A stretch of 64,000 bases of DNA from Actinoplanes sichuanensis (GTDB lineage Bacteria; Actinomycetota; Actinomycetes; Mycobacteriales; Micromonosporaceae), in assembly GCF_033097365.1 (NCBI RefSeq), contig NZ_AP028461.1, positions 2,170,001 through 2,234,000 of the forward strand. Direction: 5' to 3'. Position 1 is the first letter of the stretch. Every line of letters begins with the position of its first letter. A program made the position numbers and the translations under genes. Positions 34,911 through 45,926 of this stretch are shown here, one piece after another. Below the pieces are notes generated by a model. It did no database searches, was not told the origin of the DNA, and saw only the letters and a list, made by a program, of their open reading frames with translations.

Positions 34911-35795
34911 TCACCGTTCTGCCCGGACTGCGGCGCTCTGCTGCGTCGCGGCCCAGGTGGCGAGCAGTTCGAGACTGTCACCGGACGGGGTGCCGGGGTC
35001 GGCGGAGTAGGTCACGATGGTCAACGCCGCATCGCCGGGTACGTCCAGAGCCTCGTAATCCAGTTCCAGTTCACCGACCACGGGATGCCGGAACCGCTTC
35101 GTGCCGCTGCGATGCTGGTAGACGTCCTGCGCGGCCCACCATGTACGGAAGTCGTCGCTGCGCATCGACAACTCGCCGATGAGGTTCATCAACTGCTGAT
35201 CGTGAGGGTTCTGGGCGGCGGCGATACGCAGGGCACCGACCGCGGCGCGGGCCGTCTGCGCCCACTCCGGGTAGAACGCCTGAGCATGCGGGTTCAGGAA
35301 GGTGAACCGCATCGAGTTGACCGGCGGCGCCGCGTTCGCGCCGAACACCGGGGAATAGAGAGCCGTGCCGAGCGGATTGGCGGCGACGATGTCGAACCGG
35401 TAGTTGCGCAGGAGCGCGGGAACACCGGTCATCGAGGCGAGCAGACGCCGGATCGTCGGCCGGATCTCCGGTACCGGGTCGCGGCGAACCCGGGCGCGAA
35501 CCGTTGTCGGGCCGGCGGCACGGGCCAGATGATGCAGATGGTTGGTCTCGGTCTCGTCGAGGTGCAGCGCCCGGGCGACGGCCTCCAGAACACTGTCGGA
35601 CACACCGGCGAGATTGCCGCGTTCCATCCGGGTGTAATACTCGACGCTCACCTGGGCGAGAGCCGCGACCTCACCGCGGCGCAGCCCGGCGACCCGGCGG
35701 GTGCTGTACTCGGGGATGCCCGCCTGTTCCGGGCTGACCTTGGCCCTGCGTGAGGTGAGGAACGCGCGAACCTCGGCGCGGTTGTCGATACCCAT
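34911..35795 (-). CDS. XRE-family regulator with MmyB-like ligand domain, third copy
   Basis: A 294-residue regulator with EVAALAQVSVEYYTRMERG in the helix-turn-helix and an MmyB-like domain (ASMTGVPALLRNYRFDIVAANPLGTALYSPVF ... FTFLNPHAQAFYPEW ... KRFRHPVVGELELDYEAL). It is clearly paralogous to the protein at 33266. The ATG lies seven bases after a leftward TAGCCT (35802-35807), so the message is probably leaderless. It is divergent from the DHA2 exporter at 35896, with one motif between them. Confidence 0.88.
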   Translation of the reverse strand: MGIDNRAEVRAFLTSRRAKVSPEQAGIPEYSTRRVAGLRRGEVAALAQVSVEYYTRMERGNLAGVSDSVLEAVARALHLDETETNHLHHLARAAGPTTVRARVRRDPVPEIRPTIRRLLASMTGVPALLRNYRFDIVAANPLGTALYSPVFGANAAPPVNSMRFTFLNPHAQAFYPEWAQTARAAVGALRIAAAQNPHDQQLMNLIGELSMRSDDFRTWWAAQDVYQHRSGTKRFRHPVVGELELDYEALDVPGDAALTIVTYSADPGTPSGDSLELLATWAATQQSAAVRAER

Positions 35796-35801
35796 ACCGC
35801 C

Positions 35802-35848
35802 AGGCTAGACAGGCCTGCCGTGATGAGGGGGTCACTGTCGTTACCCCC
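35802..35848 (-). promoter_or_regulatory. MmyB-regulon motif between third XRE gene and exporter
   Basis: Read leftward, GGGGTAACGACAGTGACCCC (within 35827-35848, where each G/C block has five bases) is followed after 19 bases by TAGCCT (35802-35807). This near-perfect palindromic copy could control both divergent genes. Confidence 0.8.
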
Positions 35849-35895
35849 ATAGGCCGTACCTCCCTGGCCGGGCGGGCTGAGGGTTTGCTGAACGC

Positions 35896-37275
35896 ATGTC
35901 CACTTCCTCGCCGGCGGCGCCCACCAGGCCCGCCGCCCCGCCGGCCCGGCGGCACGCGTCGCTGACCGTGGCGATGCTCGGCTTCGCCGTCGTCACCCTC
36001 GACACCCAGGTCGTCAACGTGGCGCTGCCCGCGGTCAACACCGACCTCGGCGGCAGCCTGTCCGGCCTGCAATGGGTAGTCACCGGCTACACCCTGATGT
36101 TCTCCGCCCTGCTGCTGTTCGCCGGCACCCTGTCCGACCGGATCGGGGCGCGCCGGGCGTACGGATGGGGCATGGTGATCTTCGTGGTGGCGTCGGTGGC
36201 GTGTGCCGCAGCACCGAACCTGGGCTGGCTGGTGGGGGCGCGAGTCGTGCAGGGCGTCGGCGCCGCACTGGTCACGCCGACGTCGCTGGCGCTGATCCGC
36301 GCCGCCTACCGCGAAGGCGCGGCCCTGGCCCGGGCCGTCGCGTTCTGGGCGATGGGTGGTTCGATCGCCGCCGCGGCCGGACCGGTTCTCGGCGGTGCGC
36401 TGACGCAGCTCGACTGGCGGCTGATCTTCCTGCTCAACCTGCCGGTCGGCGCTGTCGCGGTGCTGGCGTTGCGCCGGGCCGCGGACTCGCCGCGCACCGC
36501 CGTGCCGTTCGACTGGACGGGGCAGGTCGCGGCGGTGCTGGCTCTGGGGGCGCTCACCTTCGCCGTCATCGAAGGCGGCGACCTCGGATACGGCAGCGCA
36601 CCGATCGTCACCGCGTTCACCGTCGCCTTCGCCGCCACCGTCGTCTTCCTGACGGCACAGGTCCGCGGACGGCACCCCATGGTTCCGCTGGACCTGTTCA
36701 AGTCCCGCACGGTGAGCGTCGCGCTGGCCGTCGGCTTCCTGGCGATGGCCGGCTTCTACGGCGTCGTCTTCCTGCAGTCGCTGTACTTCCAGCAGGTACG
36801 CGGCACGTCGCCGCTGATCACCGGTCTGCTGTTCCTGCCGATGACCGCTCTGGTCGCGGTCCTCAACCCGCTCGCCGCGCGTACCGCCACCCGTTTCGGG
36901 CCGGCCGTGCCCATCGTCGGCGGACAACTGCTGATGGCGGCCGGCCTCTTCGGGCTGGCGGCGCTGCCCACCGCTGCGCCGACGCTGCTGGTGGCCGCCG
37001 TCATGGTTCCCGTCGGCGTCGGTGGTTCGTTCACCGTGCCGCCGATCACCACACTGATTCTCGGCAGCGTCCCGCAGGAGCGGGCCGGCACCGCCAGCGG
37101 CGTGTTCAACACCTTCCGCCAGGTAGGCGGATCGCTGGGGGTGGCCGTCTACGGCGCTGTCGTGGCCAGCCGCGCCACGTTCGTCGCCGGACTGCGGCTC
37201 AGTGTGATCGCCACCGCGGTCCTGGTGCTGGTGACCGCTGCCACCAGCCTGACGCTGCGTCCCGCCCGTTCCTGA
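35896..37275 (+). CDS. MFS drug exporter, DHA2 (14-helix) family
   Basis: A 459-residue transporter with about 14 hydrophobic segments: LDTQVVNVALPAVNTDLGG in helix 1, GTLSDRIGARRAYGWG (motif A), and IAAAAGPVLGGAL (antiporter motif C). The family expels drugs and toxic organics by proton antiport. It is divergent from the third XRE regulator, a classical regulator/exporter arrangement, and is followed 24 bases later by a zinc dehydrogenase, which probably shares its transcript. Confidence 0.88.
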   Translation: MSTSSPAAPTRPAAPPARRHASLTVAMLGFAVVTLDTQVVNVALPAVNTDLGGSLSGLQWVVTGYTLMFSALLLFAGTLSDRIGARRAYGWGMVIFVVASVACAAAPNLGWLVGARVVQGVGAALVTPTSLALIRAAYREGAALARAVAFWAMGGSIAAAAGPVLGGALTQLDWRLIFLLNLPVGAVAVLALRRAADSPRTAVPFDWTGQVAAVLALGALTFAVIEGGDLGYGSAPIVTAFTVAFAATVVFLTAQVRGRHPMVPLDLFKSRTVSVALAVGFLAMAGFYGVVFLQSLYFQQVRGTSPLITGLLFLPMTALVAVLNPLAARTATRFGPAVPIVGGQLLMAAGLFGLAALPTAAPTLLVAAVMVPVGVGGSFTVPPITTLILGSVPQERAGTASGVFNTFRQVGGSLGVAVYGAVVASRATFVAGLRLSVIATAVLVLVTAATSLTLRPARS

Positions 37276-37299
37276 ACCGCTCCGCGAAAGGACCACCGC

Positions 37300-38337
37300 A
37301 TGCGCGCCACCATCTACGGCGGCCCCGGCGACATCACCGTCGGCGAACGGCCAGACCCCCGACTGCAACACCAGACCGACGCCATCGTACGGGTGACCCT
37401 CGGCTGCGTGTGCGGCTCCGACCTGTGGTACTACCGCGGGGTCAACCCGCACGCGCTCGGCCCCATCGGCCACGAGTTCATCGGCATCGTCGAGCAGACC
37501 GGCGCCGAGGTCAGCACCGTGCGACCCGGCGACCTGGTGGTGGCACCGTTCACCTTCTGCGACGGCACGTGCGCCAACTGCGCTGCCGGCTGGACCGGCA
37601 ACTGCCTCAACGGCGGATCGTTCGGCAACCACGGGGTCGACGGCGGCCAGGGCGAGTACGTCCGGGTGCCGTTCGCCGACGCCACCCTGTTCGCCGTGCC
37701 CGGCCGCGATCACAGCGACGCCGTCATGAAATCCCTGGTCGCCCTGTCGGACGTGATGTGCACCGGCCATCACGCCGCGGTCAGCGCCGCAGTGAAGCCC
37801 GGCGACACCGTGGCGGTCGTCGGCGACGGCGCGGTCGGGCTCTGCGCGGTCATCGCCGCGAAACGCCTCGGCGCCGAGCGGATCATCGCCCTGAGCCGCA
37901 ACCCCGCCCGCCAGGCCCTCGCCGAGCAGTTCGGCGCCACCGACATCGTGAGCGAACGCGGTGACGACGCCACCAAGGTGATCATGGACATGACCGCCGG
38001 TGTGGGCGTCGACGCCGCCCTCGAATGCGTCGGCACCGGCCAGTCCATGGCCACCGCGTTCGGGGTCGCCCGGGTCGGCTCGATCGTCGGCTCCGTCGGC
38101 GTGCCGCACGACGCGGTCGTGCCGATCCAGACCGTCATCTTCCGCAACATCGGCCTGCGCGGCGGTGTCGCCCCGGCCCGCCGCTACATCCCGGACCTGC
38201 TCGACGACGTCGTCACCGGCCGGATCAACCCTGGCCTCGTCTTCGACCACGAGACCAGCCTCGACGGCATCCACGACGCCTACACCGCGATGCTGGAGCG
38301 CCGCGCGACCAAGTCACTGGTCCGCATCAGCGGTTGA
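37300..38337 (+). CDS. Zinc-dependent alcohol dehydrogenase (MDR)
   Basis: A 345-residue dehydrogenase. Catalytic zinc ligands appear in GCVCGSDL, GHEFIG and DVMCTGHHA; the structural lobe reads CDGTCANCAAGWTGNC (four cysteines). VVGDGAVGLCAVIAAKRLGA is the cofactor loop. It acts on alcohols or aldehydes in the cytoplasm. AAAGGA precedes the ATG. It follows the DHA2 exporter and precedes another GGGG-type motif. Confidence 0.87.
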   Translation: MRATIYGGPGDITVGERPDPRLQHQTDAIVRVTLGCVCGSDLWYYRGVNPHALGPIGHEFIGIVEQTGAEVSTVRPGDLVVAPFTFCDGTCANCAAGWTGNCLNGGSFGNHGVDGGQGEYVRVPFADATLFAVPGRDHSDAVMKSLVALSDVMCTGHHAAVSAAVKPGDTVAVVGDGAVGLCAVIAAKRLGAERIIALSRNPARQALAEQFGATDIVSERGDDATKVIMDMTAGVGVDAALECVGTGQSMATAFGVARVGSIVGSVGVPHDAVVPIQTVIFRNIGLRGGVAPARRYIPDLLDDVVTGRINPGLVFDHETSLDGIHDAYTAMLERRATKSLVRISG

Positions 38338-38347
38338 AACCTGCCCT

Positions 38348-38407
38348 GGGGGACTCTGCTGATACAGGTAACAGCAGTGTCTCCCTGCGCCCGCGGCGGC
38401 GTAGTTG
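38348..38407 (+). promoter_or_regulatory. MmyB-regulon motif, tandem degenerate pair
   Basis: AGGTAACAGCAGTGTCTCCC (about 38366-38385) fits the motif with a weakened first G block. A reversed partial copy (38348-38368) overlaps its left end. A -10-like TAGTTG follows at 38402-38407. Confidence 0.6.
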
Positions 38408-38444
38408 GCTGGATCAGCGAACCTGCACCATCAGAGGAGAAGCT

Positions 38445-38840
38445 GTGCCCGACACATCGGCGACCACGTCCTGGCCCGGCGACGACCTGGCAAGGATCGG
38501 CCGGGCCGAGGAACTCGCCGTCACGTCGCTACGAACCGACGGCACGCTGCGCCCGTACGTGACGATCTGGGTCGTCCGCGCCGGCGACGACCTCTACATC
38601 CGATCGGCGCGGGGCCCGGCCAACGGCTGGTTTGCCCGCGCCACCCGCAGCGGAAAAGGCCGTATCCGGGCCGGTGGCCTGGAACACGACGTGCTATTTA
38701 CCGAGCCCGATGCCGGCGCCCATCCCGGCATCGACGCGGCCTACCACGCCAAATACGACCGCTACGGCCCCACCATCGTCGGCTCGGTCGTGGGCGAGCA
38801 CTCCTACCCCGTCACCCTCCGCCTGCTTCCCCGTTTCTGA
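38445..38840 (+). CDS. DUF2255 family protein
   Basis: A 131-residue soluble protein: RAEELAVTSLRTDGTLRPYVTIWVVRAGDDLYIRSARG ... NGWFARATRSGKGRIRAGGLEHDVLF ... AAYHAKYDRYGPTIVGSVVG. This is the DUF2255 pattern, with a split-barrel-like arrangement reminiscent of flavin-binding nitroreductase (DDN)-type proteins; function unproven. GTG start with AGAGGAGAAG upstream. It stands 13 bases before an aldo/keto reductase gene and probably shares its transcript. Confidence 0.78.
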   Translation: MPDTSATTSWPGDDLARIGRAEELAVTSLRTDGTLRPYVTIWVVRAGDDLYIRSARGPANGWFARATRSGKGRIRAGGLEHDVLFTEPDAGAHPGIDAAYHAKYDRYGPTIVGSVVGEHSYPVTLRLLPRF

Positions 38841-38853
38841 AAGGACAAGTCCC

Positions 38854-39741
38854 ATGACCACCGTTCCGCTCCTGACGCTCAACAACGGCGTCGACATGCC
38901 CGCCCTCGGCTTCGGTGTGTTCCAGACCCCGCCGGACGAGACCCGCACCGCCGTCGAGGCAGCACTTGCGGCCGGCTACCGGCACATCGACACCGCCGCG
39001 GCGTACGGCAACGAACGCGGTGTCGGCGACGCCGTCACCGCGGCCGGCATCGACCGCTCCGAGGTGTTCCTCGAAACCAAGATCTGGATCAGTGACTACG
39101 GGTACGAGCAGACACTGCACGGCTTCGACAAGAGCGCCCGCAAGCTCGGGGTCGACCAGATCGACCTGCTGATCCTGCACCAGGCGTTGCCGTCGGATTT
39201 CGACAAGACCCTGCAGGCCTACCGCGCCCTGGAGACGCTGCTCGCCGACGGCAAGGTCCGCGCGATCGGGGTCAGCAATTTCATGGTCGACCACCTGACC
39301 GCGCTGCTCGACCAGACTACGGTGGTGCCCGCGGTCAACCAGATCGAGGTCCACCCGTACTTCGCCCAGCGCGAGGTGCAGGACTTCGGCGCCCAGCACG
39401 GCATCCTCACCCAGGCGTGGTCGCCGATCGGCGGCATCACCTTCTACCGCGACGGCGAGCACACCAGCACCCTGCAGGACCCGGTCATCGCCGAGATCGC
39501 CGCCGCCCACGGCAAGACCCCGGCCCAGGTGATGCTGCGCTGGCACCTGCAGCAGGGCCGCTCGGCTATTCCGAAGTCGACCAAACCCGCCCGGATCGCG
39601 GAGAACCTCGACGTTTTCGGCTTCGAGTTGACCGCCGATCAGCTGTCCGCGATCGACGCGCTCGACACCGGCAAGCGCGGCGGCCCCGAACCTGCCGTCG
39701 TCACCCTCGAGAACTTCCACCGGGACATCCCCGAAGCGTGA
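38854..39741 (+). CDS. Aldo/keto reductase (AKR5-like), second copy
   Basis: A 295-residue aldo/keto reductase closely related to the one at 28449: [37 protein letters not shown] and [21 protein letters not shown]. The catalytic Asp, Tyr, Lys and His are all present. GAAAGGA precedes the ATG. With DUF2255 before it and another AKR after it, it belongs to the reductase run controlled by the motif at 38366. The hairpin at 39749 ends or attenuates the transcript. Confidence 0.88.
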   Translation: MTTVPLLTLNNGVDMPALGFGVFQTPPDETRTAVEAALAAGYRHIDTAAAYGNERGVGDAVTAAGIDRSEVFLETKIWISDYGYEQTLHGFDKSARKLGVDQIDLLILHQALPSDFDKTLQAYRALETLLADGKVRAIGVSNFMVDHLTALLDQTTVVPAVNQIEVHPYFAQREVQDFGAQHGILTQAWSPIGGITFYRDGEHTSTLQDPVIAEIAAAHGKTPAQVMLRWHLQQGRSAIPKSTKPARIAENLDVFGFELTADQLSAIDALDTGKRGGPEPAVVTLENFHRDIPEA

Positions 39742-39748
39742 CCGGCCC

Positions 39749-39777
39749 GCCCGTTGCCCGGCGCCCGGGCAACGGGC
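39749..39777 (+). terminator. Hairpin after the second AKR5-like gene
   Basis: GCCCGTTGCCCG (39749-39760) pairs perfectly with CGGGCAACGGGC (39766-39777) around a five-base loop. It lies between two aldo/keto reductase genes. Confidence 0.65.
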
Positions 39778-39808
39778 CCGCCCCCATCGACGACACGGAG
39801 GAAAGTAC

Positions 39809-40792
<984 letters not shown>

Positions 40793-40809
40793 CGCGCCCG
40801 GAGGCACCC

Positions 40810-41967
40810 ATGAGGAAGGTCCTGACCGCGCTGACGATGTCCGTGCTCGCCATGACTGCGTCATCCGGCGCCGAAGCCGCCAGCCCGACATCGGAGGCCG
40901 ACAAGGAGAGAAGACAGATGATCACCCGCAGCGGCACCCAGGACCCCTTCGCCGGACCGGCGGAGAACTTCACCGGCCAGGTCCGGGTGCAGCCGCTGTT
41001 CACCCCGGAGAACACCGCCGCGTACGGCGGCGCCTACGTCACATTCCAGCCCGCCGCCCGGTCCGCGTGGCACACCCACCCCGGCGGGCAGCGGCTCGTC
41101 GTCACCGAGGGGACCGGCCTGACCCAGCAGTGGGGCGGCCCGATCGAGCAGATCCGGCCCGGTGACGTCATCTGGTGCCCGCCCGGCGTCAAACACTGGC
41201 ACGGGGCCGCGCCGCATTCCACCATGACGCACCTGGCCATGACCGGCCCGCTCGACGGCCAGACCGTCACCTGGATGGAGAAGGTCTCCGACGAGCAGTA
41301 CGGCGCGTGGACCGAACCCGCCCCCGATATCGGCGGCCTGGACCGGCGGCAGCAGGCGGTGGTGACCGTCGCGGCGTTCACCGCCGCCGGCCGCCTGCCG
41401 GAACTGCGTCAGGCGCTGAACACCGGACTGGACGCCGGCTTGTCAGTCAACGAGATCAAAGAAATTCTCGTGCAGATGTACGCCTACGCCGGCTTCCCGC
41501 GCAGCCTCAACGCCATCACCACGTTCATGGCCGTCCTCGACGAGCGCAAGGCGGCCGGCATCCTCGACGAGGCCGGCCCGCAAGCGGCTCCGCTGCCCAG
41601 CGACCGCAGCAGTCTGGAACTCGGCACCGAGAACCAGACCCGGCTGCTCGGCGCCCCGGCGGCCGCCGACTACATCGCCTTCACCCCGGCGATCGACCAG
41701 TTCCTCAAGGCCCATCTGTTCGGTGACATCTTCGGCCGCGACAACCTCAGTTGGCAGAGCAGGGAAGTGGCCACCATCGCGGCCCTGGCCAACCTCGACG
41801 GCACCGACGCGCAACTACGGTCGCATCTGGCCGTCGGCATGAACACCGGCCTGACCGAGACGAACCTGCGGGCCCTGGTGTCCGTCCTGCACGCGCACGT
41901 GGGCCAGGCCCAGGCCGCCAAGACCCACCGCCTCCTCGACCAGGTGTTGGAGAGCCGTTCCCGGTGA
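40810..41967 (+). CDS. Secreted cupin fused to two CMD domains
   Basis: A 385-residue protein: signal peptide MRKVLTALTMSVLAMTASSG with AEAA cleavage region; cupin domain about residues 65-160 with metal ligands in AWHTHPGGQRLVV and GVKHWHG; then two CMD-type helical units (about 185-255: QAVVTVAAFTAAGRLPELRQALNTGL; about 310-375: SREVATIAALANLDGTDAQLRSHLAVGMNTGL). Fusions of this type are known next to AKR and SDR genes. Unlike many relatives it is exported. GGAGG lies six bases before the ATG. Substrate unknown. Confidence 0.85.
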   Translation: MRKVLTALTMSVLAMTASSGAEAASPTSEADKERRQMITRSGTQDPFAGPAENFTGQVRVQPLFTPENTAAYGGAYVTFQPAARSAWHTHPGGQRLVVTEGTGLTQQWGGPIEQIRPGDVIWCPPGVKHWHGAAPHSTMTHLAMTGPLDGQTVTWMEKVSDEQYGAWTEPAPDIGGLDRRQQAVVTVAAFTAAGRLPELRQALNTGLDAGLSVNEIKEILVQMYAYAGFPRSLNAITTFMAVLDERKAAGILDEAGPQAAPLPSDRSSLELGTENQTRLLGAPAAADYIAFTPAIDQFLKAHLFGDIFGRDNLSWQSREVATIAALANLDGTDAQLRSHLAVGMNTGLTETNLRALVSVLHAHVGQAQAAKTHRLLDQVLESRSR

Positions 41968-42022
41968 GTCAGTGACCGGGCATCACCGGCCGGGCCTGGC
42001 CGGTGATGCCCCTCTCCCTAGG

Positions 42023-43669
42023 TCAGCTCGGCCGGGGCAGCCCGCCCGCGGCTTCGGAGACGTCCATCCGGTCCTTGCGGGGGTCCGGACCGGAGACCAC
42101 CGTCGCGTCGGGCCGGAAGTCGGTGATGCAGTCACGGCCGGCGACCTGCCGTGTCCATCGCGGCACGGTGGGCCCGTTCGGGTCGCCCGATCGCGCGAAG
42201 TTGGCCCAGTACGTGTTGGTGATACGCGCGACCGCGGAGTCCTCGGCGCTCGGCACGGTGCCACGAGCGGCGAGCGTGTCGAAGACGAAGGGGATCTCGG
42301 CGGCGTGGGGAACCCCATCCACCCACTGGTCTCGGCGGGCGGTCGGAACGTAGGAGAACCGGTAGAGATATGTCGGCGACCCCGCGCGAACGAAAGCCCG
42401 GGCGGTGAACCGGGCCGGTTCGGCCTGTGCGCGGTCGATCCCGACCGCACGCAGGACCTGCTGCAAGGGGGCGGTGCCATCGGGGTCGTAAACGGCCCGC
42501 GCCCACGCCGCATGGGTTCCGAACTGTGCGAACAGCGCATCCTTGCTGTCAGCTGCGACGAAACCGATGAAGTCGGCGCTGTTGGTTCCGATCATCAGCG
42601 GCACCCGCATCTGCCGGCCGGCGCGGTAGGCGCTCTCCGCAGTCTCGACCACGAGCCGGCCGTCGAGAATCGGCCCGGGATACGTCGGCGGTCCGCCCGG
42701 ACCCGCGGTCTCCTGACCACCGTCGACGATCTGGGCCGTGTCGAGCGCCCGCAGCCGGGCCACCGCGTCGGCGCCGGTGCCCTCGATCTCGTACCGGCGG
42801 GCGAAGTTGACCCCGATCGTCTCGGCCGACACCGGGTAGAGCGGATCGGTGCCGTCGGCGCGCAGCGGCCGGCCGGTCAGCACCCCGTCGCGTCCGCCTC
42901 CAGACTCGATGATCGCCTTGTGGAACAACCCACGAGACAACGGCGAGGTCAGCAGGGTGTGCACGGAGACACCGCCGGCGGACTCGCCGAAGATCGTCAC
43001 GTTGCCGGCGTCGCCGCCGAACGCGCCGATGTTGCGGCGTATCCAGTGGAGAGCGGCGACCTGGTCGAGGTAGCCGTAGTTGCCGACGACCTGGCCGGGC
43101 TGCTCGGCGCTGATTCCCGGGAAGGCGAAGAACCCGAACCGGCCGAGCCGGTAGTTGATGGTGACCAGCATGACGCCTCGACGTGCGAACGCCTCACCCG
43201 AGAAGTCCGGTTGAGCGCCGCTGCCCGCGACGAACCCGCCACCGTGAATCCACACCATCACCGGCAGCCGGGCGCCGGGGGCGGTCCTCTCGGGGCGCCA
43301 CACGTTGACGAAGAGGCAGTCCTCCGACGTGCCCGTCCCACGCGCCTGCGCGCAGTCGGCGCCGAACTGCGTGGCGTCGCGCACGCCGTTCCACGGCTGG
43401 GCCGGCTGGGTCGGCCGCCACCGGTTGGCGCCGACCGGCGGCGCCGCGTAAGGGATGCCCTTGAAGGTCTGTACCCCTGCCGCGGTCGACCCGCGTACAG
43501 CGCCTGACGAGGTGCGCACGACCAGTGGCCCGGCCGGTGAAGCGGCTCGGGCGGCCGAGCCTACTCGATCGGGAGCAGGCGTGACGGCCCCCGCGGTGGA
43601 GGCCCAGCCCGACAGCAGGCTGATGGCGGTACCGGCGCACAGTAACGCGCGCATGGATGCTCTGAGCAT
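42023..43669 (-). CDS. Secreted type-B carboxylesterase
   Basis: A 548-residue esterase with signal peptide ([20 protein letters not shown]). [34 protein letters not shown], the oxyanion motif WIHGGGF, the nucleophile in [13 protein letters not shown] and a histidine in [12 protein letters not shown] mark the type-B carboxylesterase family. The catalytic acid position reads NSADFIGF instead of the usual Glu. The start at 43669 has GGAGG upstream; ATG 43693 overlaps the operator. It carries the IclR-type operator and therefore probably cleaves the pathway ester outside the cell before uptake. Confidence 0.88.
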   Translation of the reverse strand: MLRASMRALLCAGTAISLLSGWASTAGAVTPAPDRVGSAARAASPAGPLVVRTSSGAVRGSTAAGVQTFKGIPYAAPPVGANRWRPTQPAQPWNGVRDATQFGADCAQARGTGTSEDCLFVNVWRPERTAPGARLPVMVWIHGGGFVAGSGAQPDFSGEAFARRGVMLVTINYRLGRFGFFAFPGISAEQPGQVVGNYGYLDQVAALHWIRRNIGAFGGDAGNVTIFGESAGGVSVHTLLTSPLSRGLFHKAIIESGGGRDGVLTGRPLRADGTDPLYPVSAETIGVNFARRYEIEGTGADAVARLRALDTAQIVDGGQETAGPGGPPTYPGPILDGRLVVETAESAYRAGRQMRVPLMIGTNSADFIGFVAADSKDALFAQFGTHAAWARAVYDPDGTAPLQQVLRAVGIDRAQAEPARFTARAFVRAGSPTYLYRFSYVPTARRDQWVDGVPHAAEIPFVFDTLAARGTVPSAEDSAVARITNTYWANFARSGDPNGPTVPRWTRQVAGRDCITDFRPDATVVSGPDPRKDRMDVSEAAGGLPRPS

Positions 43670-43687
43670 GTTGCCTCCGCTAATAGC

Positions 43688-43750
43688 GTTCATATATACG
43701 AACTCTCATTCGTAAATATGACGTTACGCGGAGAGGCGCGAAACGGTAAA
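43688..43750 (-). promoter_or_regulatory. Promoter and paired IclR-type operator of the carboxylesterase
   Basis: The strong site GTTCATATATACGAAC (43688-43703) has one mismatch. The weak site (43708-43723, 12 of 16) is 20 bp upstream. A leftward TTTACC (43745-43750), 18-base spacer and TAACGT (43721-43726) form the likely promoter. Confidence 0.75.
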
Positions 43751-43895
43751 CCCCTCGCAAGAGATCGCAACCAATCGATGGGGGACCTGACATTCCCCGG
43801 AACCTCCGGTCCTGCCACCAGGTCCTCCTTCCGGTCAAGCTGACCGCGGAACCACGCCGGGCAGCACGATCCCCCTGCCGAACAGGAGAAATGCA

Positions 43896-44291
43896 ATGCA
43901 CGCCACGACGGCCATGCGCCGACACCGGTCTCACCTCATCGGCGCCGCACTCTCCACGACGTTGCTTCTCGGCGCACCCACGCCGGCCGCGGCGCATCCC
44001 GCCTCGACCGCCGATGCCGCCTGCCCCTTCTCCAGCGCGGTGTGCCTGTTTGAGGGCGAGAACTACACCGGTGCCCGGCTCACTCTCAGCTCGTGGCCGC
44101 CGGGGTCCGGAGCCTGCATCAGCCTGGTGGAACACAACTGGAACGGCCGCGCCCGCTCGGCATACAACACCAACCCGACAAGCGCCGCGCTGTTCATGAA
44201 CGACGACTGCATCGGCGGACCGAATCAGCTGCCGCCCGGCGGAACGCCGTACCTCGACACCGCCACCCAGGCAAGCATCTGGGTGCCCTGA
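43896..44291 (+). CDS. Secreted peptidase-inhibitor I36/crystallin-like protein
   Basis: A 131-residue exported protein. After a signal peptide (SHLIGAALSTTLLLGAPTPAAA) comes ACPFSSAVCLFEGENYTGARLTLSSWPPGSGACISLVEHNWNGRARSAYN, with a Greek-key crystallin-like pattern and paired cysteines as in Streptomyces metalloproteinase inhibitor (I36) relatives. AGGAG precedes the ATG at 43896 by seven bases; ATG 43891 lies in another frame. It may inhibit proteases or play a structural role; the assignment rests on pattern recognition only. 44292-44614 holds no gene, only a GCTTCGAAGC-TTTT palindrome near 44473 and the motif at 44511. Confidence 0.65.
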   Translation: MHATTAMRRHRSHLIGAALSTTLLLGAPTPAAAHPASTADAACPFSSAVCLFEGENYTGARLTLSSWPPGSGACISLVEHNWNGRARSAYNTNPTSAALFMNDDCIGGPNQLPPGGTPYLDTATQASIWVP

Positions 44292-44510
44292 CCCGAGTGC
44301 GACAGCGCCCACGGAGCTCCACGCCGCGCATTTACAGCCAACACCAGTCTCAGGATCGCCTTTACTACAACAGCGGCGACAAGCGGAAGCGCCACTGATA
44401 CCACTATGGCGACACGGTCCGGTTCCGTTTCGCTAGAGCCTTCCTGAGTGCCTTTTCAGGTGCTTGTATCAGGCTTCGAAGCTTTTCGCAGGGAATCCCA
44501 CGCCCTGTGG

Positions 44511-44529
44511 GGGGTGCTGTCATCACCCC
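44511..44529 (-). promoter_or_regulatory. MmyB-regulon motif upstream of second exported AKR
   Basis: GGGGTGCTGTCATCACCCC, preceded by two more G, is the motif in reverse orientation, as at 31903 before the paralogous gene. Confidence 0.6.
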
Positions 44530-44614
44530 TATAGACAGACCCTCCCTGTTCGTCGCCATCACGGGTTGCATGAGGCCGGAAATGCTCCCTGTCGCGACAA
44601 CGAGAAGGTGCTCA

Positions 44615-45778
<1,164 letters not shown>

Positions 45779-45926
45779 CCGTGACGGGCCGGGAAGGGCC
45801 GCGATATCCGACCCGGCCCGTCCACGTGTGCCAAAGACTGAGACCAGGCAGCAGCACGACGTCGTGTCCACCGCGCCGCGTCGGCCCGCCCACCCCGTTG
45901 ACACCAGCACAGGAGAACGGCACCAC

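Noticed and set aside
35671..38274. 867-residue minus-strand open frame opposite the exporter and zinc dehydrogenase
   Set aside because: It mirrors two well-supported genes, is Gly/His/Arg-rich and lacks domains; long antisense frames are normal at this G+C.
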